The notes: generated by a model from the letters alone, not told the origin. DNA of 64,000 bases from Thysanoteuthis rhombus (GCA_963457665.1 OY735211.1:36917485-36981484); one strand, 5' to 3'; counted from the first letter of the stretch, positions 51,431 through 64,000 are shown. Numbers and translations are program-made.

Positions 51431-52439
51431 ACAAGACAGAAGACATCTTACTTATATAACAAGAAAATGAGTTGTTTTAAAAGACAATTTATGATCACTC
51501 AGGATTATTTGTTTTTTAAAACGAATCTATTAATAAAATCTCTAATTAGATACTTAAAGATGTTTTTAATTGTGCTTTGCTCGATCAGGTTGCTTATCTC
51601 GCAGACTTTTATCAAGTGTAATCAGTTCGATATCCAACCTTGATGCTCTATTTGTGTGGCTTTGTGTCGATCACAGCACTTAGAAACCTAGTGTTATTAA
51701 TTTTTAATCAGGATTAGAAGTATACAAAAATCTACAAAACACGATATCAGGTGATCGAAAGAAGTCCATTCAGTTTTCGATGTTCTCTTTCTTATCAGCT
51801 TTAGGAAAAAAATAAACCTCTTTAAGGGTAACAGTCCGTAAGCATTTTCACTGACAAAAAAAAACCTATACGCACAGTTTGCAACCAGATAACGTTCACC
51901 CTCAAAAGATAATACTTACAATAGTAACGCGCGAAATAAAAATGATGACCCGGAATTAGTAATTGTTAGAGGGGTTCTATTGTCCAAACAAAATCGGCGT
52001 AGGTATCTAGTAAAGATAACGGACTGCCTTCATTACTTTTCTTTGACATTTAGAGAATTTGTCGAGAGTTTCCTCTCAAGTCTCTGAAGTGATTGCAAGT
52101 GATTAAAATCAATGCAGGTATAATAATCCATCTACACGTTCAAGAGTCTGATCATATTTTTTAAGGGTTGTAGTTTTACATACATTAAATGAAACATATA
52201 ATGGTACCTATAAACTAAAAGCTCACAACAGATACAAAACAGATATTGCTAACTGAAACTGTTTAAGTTGAGTTAGTGATGACCAACCAAAAACCCACGT
52301 TTGCATGTTCACATTGGTCCAATTAAACGGTTCAGTGGCTAAAAAAAGTGGAGAAAATGATTACAAATATAGTCGATTTGTTGTGGGTTTTGAAGATTTG
52401 GCTCAAATAAATGGAAGTCCTGATTAACTGGTAATTCAA
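51431..52439. other. Intergenic, nothing recognised
   Basis: No ORFs of 60 codons or more and no repeat signature seen. Confidence 0.5.
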
Positions 52440-53010
52440 TTTACCGGTTAGTGATTTTTGAATATCTTGTCAAATTCTTCGATTGAATATATTCGTAGAA
52501 AATCGCCTTAAAGATTTTTTCTGATTAACTAGTATTCTTAGATATGATATCATAAGTAGGTTGGCATGCAGTTCGAAATTAAATCCGACGTAATGGATTT
52601 AATCTTCACATGAGTGAACTCTCAACAGAAGTGACACGAACAATAAATCACATCCGTTACGTTTTGGCTAAGTTCCGTTAGTAAGCCCTTTGTTTGAAAA
52701 AAATAGATGATGTATAGTATATAATAACATCTATACAAAATACATTATGAGAATACCCGATATAAAATAACAGACTACATGCATTATGACACAGCGCTAA
52801 AAACTGAAAAAAAAAAAAAAAAGTTAAATATTAAAATCATAGCTAAAGAGTAAGTTGTGTTTGATCAACACTGCTGGGGAGCCATGTTAATATAACTGTT
52901 TTATTTCAAAATCATCGAAAAGGTTACATGGTAAACAACTGATGATCCAAGCAAGAAATAGTCACACATAATACCATAATATCGATTTCTGTGTGAAACA
53001 TAAAACCCTT
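52440..53010 (-). repeat. Unidentified dispersed repeat, copy 3 (reversed)
   Basis: Reverse-orientation match to 44785-45480: gtgtttgatcaacactgctg, ggttacatggtaaacaactg, gatatcataagtaggttgg, tgtcaaattcttcgattgaa. Confidence 0.8.
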
Positions 53011-54047
53011 TGAAAAGCTTACATAAATTGCGTTAGAAATATTTTGAAATAATTGTCTGAAATTACGTTGATATTGAAAAAAAAACTCTTACATCTTTAG
53101 TGTTTAAAGCTGGGAAATTTTTAAACAGTACATACACACACACGTATGTATATATACCACAATGCAAATCAGGAATATGATATAACATAATACAATATCC
53201 GATGTGTGGTGGGTTCATTTCATAAAGTGCTCGATACATTCAACATTAAACATTAAGTTGAGTTAGAGTAGAGCTTAAATTGCGATTAAGTAAGGATTAG
53301 CCACACGAACATGTTTGGGCTTCTCCATGCGAATGACCTGGTTTGTTTTAGATTCCTATTCAGGACATTTCTTTTGTGTATGTCCATTTCTAAGGTTGTA
53401 GGATCTCCCTTTAATTCTATTTATATATTTTTTTCCTTTTTTGTTTTGTTTAGTGTTTGACCTTTGTTTTTCTGTTTTATTACTATGCTTGTTGGTAGTT
53501 ATAAATTATAGATTAGGATGATTTAGTGGAGGCATTTCCATTATCAGTGTGTTTTTAACCTCATCTCGTTGTGGTATGTTTCCTCTCTGAGAGTATTTTG
53601 TTCTCACTTAAATCTGCTTCTCGGTGTTTGGGTTTGGTATGTTTCTACATGTCTAAGATAATTATAGTGATTGGGTTGTTCTTTGAAGTGGCTGGAATTA
53701 TGAAATAATGATAACTTTCATAGTAATAACGAGGGAAATAAGATATCTATGGGAGTTGATTTTTTAATACCAACGTGTGGGGTATTAAATTATGTTTGTT
53801 AATCGACATTTTCAGCGGTGCTCTTTATCCTTCCTTTCTTATGAGCTGCTTTCAAAGAGTTGTTGGCGTTGATAGACCTGTCGATATTCGTCGCTGGTAT
53901 TAACAAAATTATGGCAAAATACAATAAAATAGAGAAAACGCAATTCTCAAAGCTCTTTTCAAATCGATGCTACAATGTATAGAACTGAAGCGTAGAAATT
54001 AAAATTTCAAACTTCACAAGGAAATTATAATGACCATGTTTATTAGC
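53011..54047. other. Intergenic, nothing recognised
   Basis: AT-rich with no gene. Confidence 0.5.
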
Positions 54048-54059
54048 ACGTGTGCGCGC

Positions 54060-54076
54060 ACACACACACGCATACA

Positions 54077-54158
<82 letters not shown>
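54060..54158. repeat. (CA)n(TA)n
   Basis: Interrupted CA tract then pure TA from about 54113. Confidence 0.95.
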
Positions 54159-54160
<2 letters not shown>

Positions 54161-54434
54161 CAGGTTACTTCAAGTTAGGTTACGTTGTACTCAACGTTCT
54201 TTTCATATTTCATTGAGCCTCCAGGGTGGCCAGACCAATCTACTTTCTTTCCTGTTTTATTTTTCTTCTTGAAGATGTGTCACTACGTCTCTTTATTTTG
54301 AGGAAGGTGGAGAAGAAAATCTGTGTCTGCTTTTATCGTAAACACCAAATTTTACAACCAACTGGTAACATGAACTTTATTTAACACACTGATACTGCGC
54401 TTTTCTTCCTGGAATCCCGATACGGTTTTTGACA

Positions 54435-54500
54435 GTTTTTCCTGATGGCTCAGTGGTAGACTACTGGACAGTGGGGAAGGGGAACTATGCATCATCTGAA
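54435..54500 (+). repeat. tRNA-like repeat head
   Basis: gatggctcagtggtagacta resembles a tRNA A-box region; no convincing B-box follows. Confidence 0.3.
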
Positions 54501-54764
54501 TACCACTTCTTTAAGCGACCCCCCGCCTCCGGAAAAATTTGATGCACAAAAAGAAGTAATTACTCTTTAGAAGTATCAGTTTAGTACAAAATGAGATAAT
54601 ATATTTTTCCAGGTCAGATAAAAAATAGATAAAAGTCAAGACCTGTTCTATTATCTACCAGGTCAGCGAGGAAAGTATCCAACCATTTTGAATATCTTGA
54701 GAACCGTGGGCACAGGCTTGATGTAACTTGGCAACCGAGTATATCTTCCGTCGGGTTACTTAGT

Positions 54765-55150
54765 CGATAGTGAGACGCCATCAAGTGATTTTGAGTACTG
54801 TGTGCCCATTGCATTCACAACGATTGAGCCTGTGTTTTCCAAAACATTGCATCTCAAAGGTCTGTCAACCACCACAGATTTGGTTCCCTGAAACTTTCTA
54901 CTTAGGCTTTTCCCCAAAGGGATTTCAGATGGTGAACAAGATTAAGGGCAACATGATAAGGTAACTGATAGTGATCCCAAAAGAGGACTCTACAGACTGT
55001 ATTGGAAGGTGAAGGGACGCTGGGATAAGTGTGAGAGGTCAAACGATGGAGTACTTTGAAGGAACTGAGGTACCATTTTCTGAGGTAGACTAATTTTCTT
55101 GTTTTTTTTAGTGAGAGATTGAATACTCTCCGGACAGACCACGTGTTTCA
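54765..55150 (+). mobile_element. Mariner transposase 3' fragment, second copy
   Basis: Matches 16640-17060 through the segments after gtgagac, ggtctgtca, gatttggttccctg, gaagggacgctgggataagt, ggagtactttgaagg and gaatactctccggacagacc. The last parts retain RWDKCERSNDGVLRR-like coding similarity. Broken; no intact terminal repeats seen. Confidence 0.7.
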
Positions 55151-55799
55151 TCTGCTGTGTTTGAAAATTATGTTATGCTAATCTTCTGAATGGGGAGGGC
55201 GTAGTTGCTTTGACATCCTGTTTTTTTACCCGAGCAGGTGCATCGAGTTCTGCACCGGTGGTAAATGCGTAACTATCTTGATATTTTCTAAGCTCGATTT
55301 AGTACAATACAATGTCAATTGGAGAGAATGGGTAAGAAGATCGTGTTGCGCCAATCTTCCAAATTTTGTTTTAAAACTGACCTCTGGAGCCGTTAGGAAA
55401 TAGGATCTACCTTAGCCACGAGGAAAGTCACTTTAATGTTTAATTCGTCTAAAGGCCAACCATGGGAAAAACCTTGGTGGGAAAATTGTTTGAAAATTGC
55501 ACATCTTGTTGTTACATAATCTTGCTCAATCTAGTACAAGACTAAATATGGGAGGAGTAGGAATAGGAAGATTGTACTGTGCCAATCATCCAAGTTACCT
55601 TGAAAATCAGCATTCCAAATCCTGAAATGTGAACTCTGATGCCGATGAGGAAAAGTACGATAGTGTTTAGTCCACGAAGCGGGTCACCCCGTGTCTTTCT
55701 TGTTATAGCAGGGGAGGGAATTCATAAGAATCGCGCAGTCAGTCCTAAGTTTTTGAAATTTGGCATGATGTTGGGTATGACCATAACATTTGTTTCTTT
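55151..55799. other. Intergenic, no gene
   Basis: Two loosely related segments (gaagatcgtgttgcgccaat at 55336 and gaagattgtactgtgccaat at 55568, each followed by a Gly/Val-type stretch) suggest another degraded tandem pair. Confidence 0.45.
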
Positions 55800-56012
55800 C
55801 AATGTGGACTGTTTCCTTCAATATAATACAACACAGTTTATTATTATTTCTGTCGGATCATATATCCATTTCTTAATGATATAATTTTCTGCGTTGAAAG
55901 AAACAAGTAGAGCAGATATAGACCGTGAATAAACAAAAATGAGAATTTAGAGTTGAAGCAGTTATTTGGGCCTTTGCATTACAGGGGCTGTTTAGCTCAA
56001 CGGTAAGAGCAA
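55800..56012 (+). mobile_element. tRNA-like SINE tail and next head
   Basis: Nearly the same linker as at 10.45-10.57 kb (agcagttatttgggcctttg), followed by ggggctgtttagctcaacgg. Seven bases after the A-box it is cut by a (CA)n(TA)n tract. Confidence 0.72.
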
Positions 56013-56018
56013 ATCTCT

Positions 56019-56044
56019 ACACACACACACACACACACACACAT

Positions 56045-56108
<64 letters not shown>
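56019..56108. repeat. (CA)n(TA)n abutting a SINE head
   Basis: CA from 56019 with one interruption, TA from about 56067 to 56108. Confidence 0.95.
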
Positions 56109-56111
<3 letters not shown>

Positions 56112-57234
56112 CAACATTGCAAAATATTAGCTGCATGAGCAAGATTGTCACTAAATTTCCTATTAGCATCTACAGCGCAAACACTTTTTTCTGACGTGTG
56201 TAGGCCAAGAATAGAACAATGGGGATTCTCCAGAGATTAAACAGCATCGCTTGAAAACTGGTATTAGTCACAGCACTGTGCAGGGGACAAAATGAAGACA
56301 AGGCATGGGTTTCAAAAAGGGAATGTTACGTAATAAACATCGTTTGATGCTTAAATGATAAAGTACCCAAAACATTAAAATCATTTGGCGCTGACCGTAT
56401 AAAGCAAATATTGATTATCATCAACCATATTTTTTGTAGATGCTTTCATTTTTAGGCACAGATTCCATTACCTTTCTTTATTGTTAGAAACCGTCAACCA
56501 ATAATGTCACCTAATCTGTCATAACAGGTTTCTTCAGTTTGCAAGTGAGTCCGTCTGTCTGTCTGGCTGGCTGGTTATCTACGCGTTTGTCGTGCGTAAG
56601 CTGCACCAGTGGATATAAAGGGTTGTTAGTTATAACATTTACTCTGCATCGTGTCTAGAAAAAAAAAGTTTTTATTCTTCTCCAATTCCCCTCACCCAAT
56701 AGGTATTTAGTCTTTAAAATAAAAAAAGAAAAAAAAAGAAAAAAGGTCCCTTAATTTGGGTCCGGCAGCATCCACACATTTCATTTTTATTCAAACAAAA
56801 GGCAAGAGAAGTAATCTACTTATTGATCACAGCAATCTCAATTTTCTTGATTGATAACCTCCAACACAACATACTACCAAAAGACGTTGATCAGGTGATG
56901 GTTTATATTGAGGGACTAACCAGATCTGTTTTAACTTGTTTCATCACACTGGGCGCTGCACTGTGGCAGATTGATTTAAGCCACGTAAGATTTTACATTC
57001 CATCTTTGTTCATTTTTTTGTATGTATTTATATTTTCTATAAAGAAATCATAGTATTAATCGAATCAATCACAACCAATGCACTAAAGTTTATGAATAAA
57101 ATGCTTATAAAATCCTCAATACACCCGACACAATCACTACCCATATACATAAAGCAAAATGTGCATCCATATATATATATATATATATATTTCAATGTAT
57201 TACATCTCTTCAGTGTGGCTATAGACATTCCATA
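56109..57234. other. Intergenic, no gene
   Basis: An ORF at 56823-57053 has hydrophobic stretches but no recognisable family; A-runs near 56720-56740. Confidence 0.45.
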
Positions 57235-57320
57235 ATCACCATTCGGTACTGCGAGGCAGAATTGAAACCATCACTTCAGACCATAGGTCGATATCCTACC
57301 ACTGGACTACGGAACTGGAC
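57235..57320 (-). repeat. tRNA-like repeat head
   Basis: Minus strand reads ccgtagtccagtggtaggat (A-box-like) and, 30 bp on, ggtttcaattctgcctcgca (B-box-like). A (TA)n tract lies on each side within 100 bp. Confidence 0.5.
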
Positions 57321-57407
57321 AGGTTTTGAGGCTGAATTTAAGTTTTATATTCAAATCACACAGAAATCCCTCATCCACCAGAGTGCTCAATTCCAATAGA
57401 AGAGCAT

Positions 57408-57410
<3 letters not shown>

Positions 57411-57453
<43 letters not shown>
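57411..57453. repeat. (TA)n
   Basis: 43-bp uninterrupted tract. Confidence 0.95.
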
Positions 57454-57456
<3 letters not shown>

Positions 57457-58079
57457 TTTTTCATTTATGCATAGAACATAAATCTACCTTGTGACAACGC
57501 GGAGATGTTATAGATGCTGTTCAATCCTTCCATATTCAAGTTTTAGACTGGAAGAATGGAACAATTTTCAATGCAACAAACTTTTATCAAACATGTGTTT
57601 GTTGTACGAAATTGCAACTGTTTTGATTTTTGTTACACTCCAGTGAATATGAACTGCAACCTTGGATTACTTGAGAGGCACACAGGCATCCATAAATGAC
57701 TCAGCTAATAATCTTTTCAAAACTAAAAAAAAAAAATGACTTTTAAAAGCACAAACTTGTTGCAACCGCTCCCAAACCTATTAGCCATGGCAAAACACCA
57801 TGTGCTAACTAGACAAACTGACTTGACACATGTTAACCATGTCACTTTGAAGTAAACAAAACAATGATTAAAACTAAGTTTCGGTTAATTCATGCAAATG
57901 CTTAGGACAGTATGACAAAACGATTACTTTCATACTACTAAAACACTTTTTCCCCTTTTAAATACAGCTGCAGATGTTGAATGAGTCTTCTGTCCTTTTG
58001 GTCGGGGTGGTCTAACTGTGCCTTTGCAGTATGTGTCATCAGTCTAGTATGTTTCTGATTTGGGGAACAAGGTTTGTTG
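57454..58079. other. Intergenic, nothing recognised
   Basis: AT-rich sequence with no gene. Confidence 0.5.
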
Positions 58080-58440
58080 CAACCGTCCTTGCTCTCCCCT
58101 ATGAGTTTTAAATTGTCCGAATTTCTTTAATGAACCATTTTCGTTTTTATCAATTCGTGACTATTTTCTCTTTCATCTTATATTTGATTCTTGTTTACAT
58201 CTGGAAGTAATAGACAAAATAATCCTGAGTTGTCTGAATTTCACATGAAGCATTGCTTTTATTATAATTTCTCGATTTTACATTTTTGTCACTTGTTTAC
58301 TCCTGGACCTAATAGGCATAATAGTCTCCAGTTGTCTAATTTTCTTGGATAAAGCACTTTCATTGTTGAATTTTTTTCTAATAGTTTATCTTTCATCTTA
58401 TTTTTGTTGCTTTACACTTAGAAGACAAGATTTAAGATAA
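58080..58440. repeat. Dispersed ~110-bp repeat, three units
   Basis: attgtccgaatttctttaat (58108), gagttgtctgaatttcacat (58228), cagttgtctaattttcttgg (58330), with shared tagtttatctttcatctta-type words. Same family as 23290-23480. Confidence 0.65.
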
Positions 58441-59560
58441 ACCAGTAACAAATCAACAATGAAACTGTTTCGGGTAAGTAATTTGGATAATAATATTTGC
58501 TTTTAAGAAAATTTCAATTATGTTATAACATTTTTATAAACATTCCTCTATTTTCAAAATCAGTTACTCTAAAATTAGATTACTACCCTCACCCTAAAAA
58601 GAAAAATATAAAAAGCATTAAAGCTGATAGGGAAACAAACCAATAACATTGAAGAACAAGCTTAGGTTTTCGTCTGATGTGAAGTTTCTTTCTTGGAAAA
58701 TACATGATCTCATTGGGTCTAAGTGAAAAAATGGCCGACCTAATTCGAGAGCCGTTTCCAGAAAACCATCCAGTGAGTGTGATTTGCAGTATAAAATGTA
58801 CAGAAATACAGTTAATGCGAAAGTATCCCAATATTCAAAGAAAAATACGTTAACACACTTATACGCCTTCAAGATTGATTTGATTGAATTCAAACCGAAG
58901 AGATCTAATTTTTGTGCATAACTTTTCAATGTGCCATAGTGTTTCAATAGTTTTTGGCTTTGGGGATTTTTAATCTTTTGTCCAAATTTTGTCAACTATA
59001 AAACTGTACAAGGATGTTGAAATGAACATTTTGAAATGTATTGGATACTTCTTGCACTCACTGTACGTCAATCAAAAATGAGAGAATGTCGTTCAAAACA
59101 ATACATCTTAATTAGTTAACGAAGCTGTCGACCTTGAAACAAATATCTTTTGGGGTGGACATAAGTATCGTTTCAGACACAAGCCTCGGGCACTAATCAC
59201 ACACACAAACACACACAGAGACACACACACACACACACACTGGCGTAGCACCTGTCAAAATGACAGGATTATATATGGATAAAATTTACAAATATGTATT
59301 TTAATATGAATGTATCTATGTCTTGAGGACAACATCCTTCGTAAAGGAGTGTGATTCTACGAGTTTACCTTCATAATCTTCCATCTGTACTTTTAAGTCA
59401 GTCGGATTCCTTGTTCTATTCAGGATTCATTTAACACAATTGTTGAAACTTTATTTCACTCGAACGGTTACATATACAATGACACGGTAAATTCATGCAG
59501 TGGTGGGTGTGAAACAAAAATCACCATTGTATTATAGCGCCGATTGGTTGATCTATCACT
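58441..59560. other. Intergenic; one unexplained 125-codon minus-strand ORF
   Basis: The minus-strand ORF at 58618-58995 (MTKFGQKIKNPQSQ...) is the longest non-repetitive open frame in this half. It has no recognisable domain and could be chance or part of an unknown repeat. CA runs at 59198-59240. Confidence 0.3.
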
Positions 59561-61876
59561 TCACACACAAACACACACACACACACACACACACGCATAC
59601 ACACACACACATAAACACAACCCACACACACAACCACGAACACACATCCATGCATACACGCTTTCACACAGTAGCTGCTACAGGGTCAAAATCCGCTCCT
59701 ACCTCAATTCCGACCGAAGATGATTTCTGCAATTTGTGCATTGTATACAAAATGAATAAAAAAATTATAATAATATGTATATTTTGTTTAACTGTCCTTA
59801 TTTTTTAGAATGAAATAAGCCATTGAATATTTCTAACAAATTTTCGTTGAAAAGTAAGACTTATCAGGTAGGCTCAGATGGTTAGAGAGTCGCCTAGCAA
59901 TCACTTGGACAGTCGAAAAGTGAAGAATATACTCCTCTGAATTAAGTGAGGATATCTCTTGTTCTAATTATTCTCGTTATGTTGGATTAAGAAGGTAAAC
60001 CCCAGCTTTCGATTTGGAGTGGAGTTTAAGTAAAGACTGACAGCGCAAAGCGAAGGACAGAGAAAGAAATGAAGGTTGGGATTGATATACGAGATAATGC
60101 AATGGTCATCGGCTCAGAAAACAGAATCTGCAGAGTTCAAATTTCGGCTGAGGTTGCTTGTGTCCACTTGGCACAAATGAATGTCATAGGACGCCATGTC
60201 ACTGATATGCCATGATGGTCAAGAGAGTAAAAAGCTGTATCACCAATTGTAAATCTTGCCAGGAGACACACACACGCGCACATTCACATGCAAATATGAT
60301 GAGAGTTATTAATTTTGATTTGTTAATTTTTTTTAAATAATTGCCGATTTTTTCAGCAACGCTCAGATCATTTTAATTCTCACGATCGTTAAGTAAACAA
60401 CATGGATTGGGATTAAATGAATCGGAACAAGTAGTCTCCAACGAAATTTGAACTCATTCTCGTAACCTAAGGAGCTCCTCTGACTCGGACAACGACTTAG
60501 CCACGGAAATCCATCAGCAGCGCTACTTGTAAAACTTAGTTAGACCAGTAGCAATTAATACGTTAATTATCTTTGTTAAGTTGAATTATTCTTGGAATCA
60601 AGTCAATCGAAAAAGTAAAGAAGAAAAAAAAAATGATTTATGACAAGAGAAATCGTCCTAAACAATGAAGCATATAATTTCCTTCGACTTATCTTTAATA
60701 GCAAAGATTCATCATTTTTACGATTGTTCGGGTTAATGGCGGATTTATGGCGATTATATCGACCTCTTTTTGTTAATATGCTCGAGGTCGTCATGTCGTG
60801 TACCCCCCACCCGTGTCTCTTTTGCCTTTACCTTCCTCTTTGGCAAAAACCACTTGGTAAACACCCATCCGAGACGCTTCCCGTAATTAGGTCGGTTAAC
60901 AACTTCGTTGGGAACCCAAATCACTCATGAACTTCTTTCTCTTATCTTCTTGAACCATCTAGATACAGATGAGTACGTCGTGGAGTGACGAAGACGTTAT
61001 TTGGGAAAATAGATAAATAAATAGAAATATTAAGAAAAAAGGAAATAGAGTTAAGAGGAAAAAATCAAGTGTCTCCCTCTCTGTTTGATAAAAAAAAAAA
61101 ACAAGCTTATTTAAAAAAAGTTATCTTGGCCCTAAACGGGCATAACTCTTCGACTTGATATTAAGAGTTCTTTTTTCAGTGAGATTAAATAGTGACAAGT
61201 ATCACCGATAATGCACCAAGAATTGAATCTCAAAATCCGCTGTTAATAACGATTATGAATGATAAAGAAAGTTTTGTTACACGGCTCTTCTAATATAACG
61301 GACATTTTTAAAGTCAATTCTGATAGCCTGAGAGGTTTTCGACTGTTTCGTTTGAATTTCTCTGTCTAGTTGTTACTATTAATATGATTCTTTCGGATCA
61401 GCGGTTTTATCACAATGTTTCGACCGTTCTACCTTCCGACCTTTCGCATGTTGTTACTTGAACCTGGTTCTTCGCCTTCGTTATATAGTTTTTCTCCCTT
61501 TGCTCGACACAGAGAACACTTATTTCGGACGGACACCAAAAGGCCAGGGAAATTCTTTGATGATGACTGAATAAATACGCAACAAATTCATTTGATTAAA
61601 ATATTTTGTCTCAGAATGCTGGAAACTTTTGCATCTACATAGCTACCTTTCCAGCTATTATCTGGTTTTCGAAAATTCGCTTTACGCCACTCCGTTTTCA
61701 TGAAAGACCTAAAGCTAACGATGCTTTGAATTGAACAAAAGCTCCAATTTCCTAGACTGAACATCAAGTTTGGTCTCCACTGTTTATAGATATACATATT
61801 GGTGATGATCAGCTTAGAAGAATGGAGTTTTAGCCCTTTATTTGAAGCATCAATTTTCCTTAGTTGGTCATCACAT

Positions 61877-61877
<1 letters not shown>
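59561..61877. other. Intergenic, no gene
   Basis: (CA)n at 59561-59640. aggctcagatggttagagag at 59872 and gaaatttgaactcattctcg at 60437 are tRNA-like words. A weak copy of the 17.9-kb repeat is at 61365-61450. Confidence 0.5.
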
Positions 61878-61917
<40 letters not shown>

Positions 61918-61927
61918 TATATATATG
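61878..61927. repeat. (CA)n(TA)n
   Basis: CA to 61910 and a short TA part, abutting the SINE at 61928. Confidence 0.95.
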
Positions 61928-62101
61928 TGTGAAATGATCTCCTGTCATTATAGGGTTTATATATCACTCAACGTAAAACAACGTAAGTAGAATGAACAGT
62001 TAGAGAAAATGGGGCTACTGCAGGAATCAAACTTGCCACCGAAAGAGAAGTCGCTTTAACGTGGCAATGATCTTACCATTGAGCTAAACAGTCGTCGGTA
62101 A

Positions 62102-62103
<2 letters not shown>
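61928..62103 (-). mobile_element. tRNA-like SINE unit, minus strand
   Basis: Reverse complement gives gactgtttagctcaatggta (A-box) and gtttgattcctgcagtagcc (B-box) and the body to caggagatcatttcac. It is bracketed by (CA)n(TA)n at 61878-61927 and (TA)n at 62104-62168. Confidence 0.75.

Positions 62104-62168
<65 letters not shown>
62104..62168. repeat. (TA)n
   Basis: 65-bp uninterrupted tract abutting the other side of the same SINE. Confidence 0.95.
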
Positions 62169-62169
<1 letters not shown>

Positions 62170-63734
62170 TAAACATCTGGTAATTTTACATACGGTAAGT
62201 CTATTTTGTGATGTTAACTTACCATCGTTTTCTCACACCATTCTTCGTAGAAGCTCTGGACGAAACGTTAGCCACCATGACCAATAAAGAATTCGAAATA
62301 TACTTATCAGCCTCAACTCTTTTTTTTTCAAATGGTCTACTATCTTCACATCATCTTGTCAGATTTACATCCATTTCTCTTTCTCTCTCTCTCTTTTCAC
62401 ACACACACACATATCTATGTGTGTGTGGTGTGTAGGTGTATATGTGTGTATGTACTTTTCAGTCTATATTCTTGGCAAAAGAAAGAATGCCAGGTATTTT
62501 CAAGTCATAAGATTCGTCTTTTCTATTCGTCAACAGAGCCAAATTCTCAGGTGCAAAACGTCGGATAATCTTCGGAATAAGGAAACAGTCATAAAAATAA
62601 TGGCAGGCAATGGGCTTGTTTATTCGGTGGTATTTTTGTGCAAATAATCGCGCCTGGCAGCAGTACGATTTGTACAATCGAGGTCGATGGCTGAGCCCCG
62701 GTTTATGGCCTGAAAAGAAATAAAGCTTCCTGTACATAGACACATTCAAATAGACCAAGACGTTCTGGAATTCAAAAGGCCAGGACTGGATGAAATGAAA
62801 TTTTCTGAGGCTTCCGACAACTTAATACGTCTTCAGTTAGCGAGCTCAATCAACAGACCTATTCCTTATTTTGATTTCCACCCTCAATGGGTGCTCAGTT
62901 CCTGAGGGTGCATTTTGCTGATCTTCATCATTATAATCAGCCGTTGGGCATAAGGTTTGTTGTTATATTTCTAAGACATGAGGAGTGATGGTCCTTACAC
63001 TGCCTCGCTGTCCAATGATCTGTAGGCAGGGCTGTAGTGATCTTAGTGTGGCAGCCCAGTCCCCCTGGACGACTCAATAGCCGTGTGTTCTTAGAGCTTC
63101 GAAAATGTCGTCCCTTTTTTTTATTGCACTGGTCAACAATTTTTTCTTGTCAAGGTGGCATCACAGTTTTATTAGAACGTAGGACTGATTCTCAAAAATA
63201 CTTCAATAACAACCAAGCAATCCTTCAAGTATCCCAAATAGTATCCAAAGATAGTATTCACATATTTATGGATATTTAACTAATAGCTAATAATCTTACA
63301 TCCATACGGATCATTAAACACGGGTATACACCTTGAGTTTGTTTATTTCTAGCATGTCTAATTCTTTAGCTACGGACTTGGTATGCTTCCAGTTCTACTG
63401 TATATGAGGCAGTGTAGGTGAAGGTTAAATCAAAACAAGATTTGTATCATTCAGAACCTTTCAATGCAGAGAACCAAAATTACTATCTATAAGATATACA
63501 AAGAAGTTACTATGTAGAAAGGCAAGCTAAAAACGTTGATCTTTAGACCCCCTCTGGTGCTCTATAGGGGTTATATTCTAAAATACTGCTTCTATCATAT
63601 CTTGCAAACTGGACATGAAATAAGAAAAGGAATTAAATTTTCAGAATCAGCATCGGAAACTACAAAGAATACTTGATCAAAATTTGATGTTGACCAATAT
63701 TGTCAGACTAGAAAAAATTGTAATTAGTTATAAG
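62169..63734. other. Intergenic, no gene
   Basis: ORF piece EALDETLATMTNKEFE at about 62250 is unrecognised. catcattataatcagccgtt at 62928 resembles the ATC-rich 3' edge of the LINE family at 25.8 and 35.6 kb in the same orientation, but the following sequence does not clearly match. Confidence 0.45.
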
Positions 63735-63925
63735 AATCACCTCCGTAGCACGATGGTTAAGATAAATTTTGGGGGATAGTGTGTTCAATCCTTTATTGGT
63801 GCCCCATTAATGTGACCATGTACCACACTAAGTAACTCTTAGTATAAAAGTTGTCCATTGAAGCATAATGGTTGGTAAGCCCGTCCAGCAAACCACTTCG
63901 TTGATATCAGTGAATTTTGAAAGTT
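63735..63925 (+). repeat. Two tRNA-like heads near the window end
   Basis: gtagcacgatggttaagata with gtgttcaatcctttattggt at 63753-63802, then gaagcataatggttggtaag at 63860. They resemble the second SINE family in sense orientation. Confidence 0.4.
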
Positions 63926-64000
63926 CGTCTCTCGCCATTTTTCAGCTTTTACGAAAAAAGCCAATAAGCGAAAATAGAGTTCAGCGTTTGTTTAGCTGCC

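Noticed and set aside
60640-60930. 96-codon ORF starting MTREIVLNN
   Set aside because: No domain, odd Pro/Cys-rich end and no neighbouring exon; chance ORF is the simplest reading.
62208-62435. ORF with EALDETLATMTNKE
   Set aside because: Looks gene-like for 15 residues, then becomes low-complexity Ser/Leu and His/Thr from a microsatellite; no family recognised.

Overview
The window looks like AT-rich, repeat-laden invertebrate nuclear DNA, most likely from a mollusc and probably a coleoid cephalopod such as an octopus. The evidence is long introns full of short tRNA-derived repeats, very long (TA)n and (CA)n(TA)n tracts, mariner, hAT-like, RTE-like and Penelope-like remnants, and one intron-rich, clearly animal DNA-repair gene. 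The species assignment is inference from repeat style; the gene itself is directly readable.

One protein-coding gene is supported. It is a complete PMS1 (MutL-homologue mismatch repair factor with an HMG box) on the + strand, with 17 coding exons from the ATG at 3596 to the TGA at 32833. All exon phases join without a break into 1016 residues. Upstream (1-3460) are repeats, then a compact promoter-like segment with a YY1/E2F-like composite site and a four-codon upstream ORF. Introns hold minisatellites (35-bp unit in intron 4, 32-bp unit in intron 13), SINE-like units, an hAT-like nonautonomous element (intron 11), an antisense LINE fragment (intron 11) and a mariner fragment (intron 7). Intron 5 has a GC donor, and exon 14 uses a weak donor next to an in-frame stop. 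The 3' UTR contains a perfect 25-bp inverted repeat and an AATAAA signal at 33197.

From about 33.2 kb to the end I see no functional gene. This part contains a broken extra copy of PMS1 exon 8 with its flanking intron (36.1-36.4 kb) interrupted by an antisense LINE, a degraded Penelope-like element (37.2-37.9 kb), tRNA-like SINE units, three copies of an unidentified dispersed repeat (also at 12.0 kb), a second mariner fragment (54.8 kb), a small pogo/Tigger-like MITE (50.6 kb), a hairpin repeat (49.1 kb), a T-rich tandem repeat (48.5 kb) and many microsatellites. Short ORFs there are mostly microsatellite translations or fragments of repeats.

I found no CRISPR array, rRNA, genuine tRNA gene or operon. 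The most interesting points are the exon-8 ghost, the 3'-UTR hairpin (a plausible ADAR substrate in a cephalopod), the GC-AG intron and alternative-stop exon 14, and the tandem and inverted arrangement of the tRNA-like SINE units.
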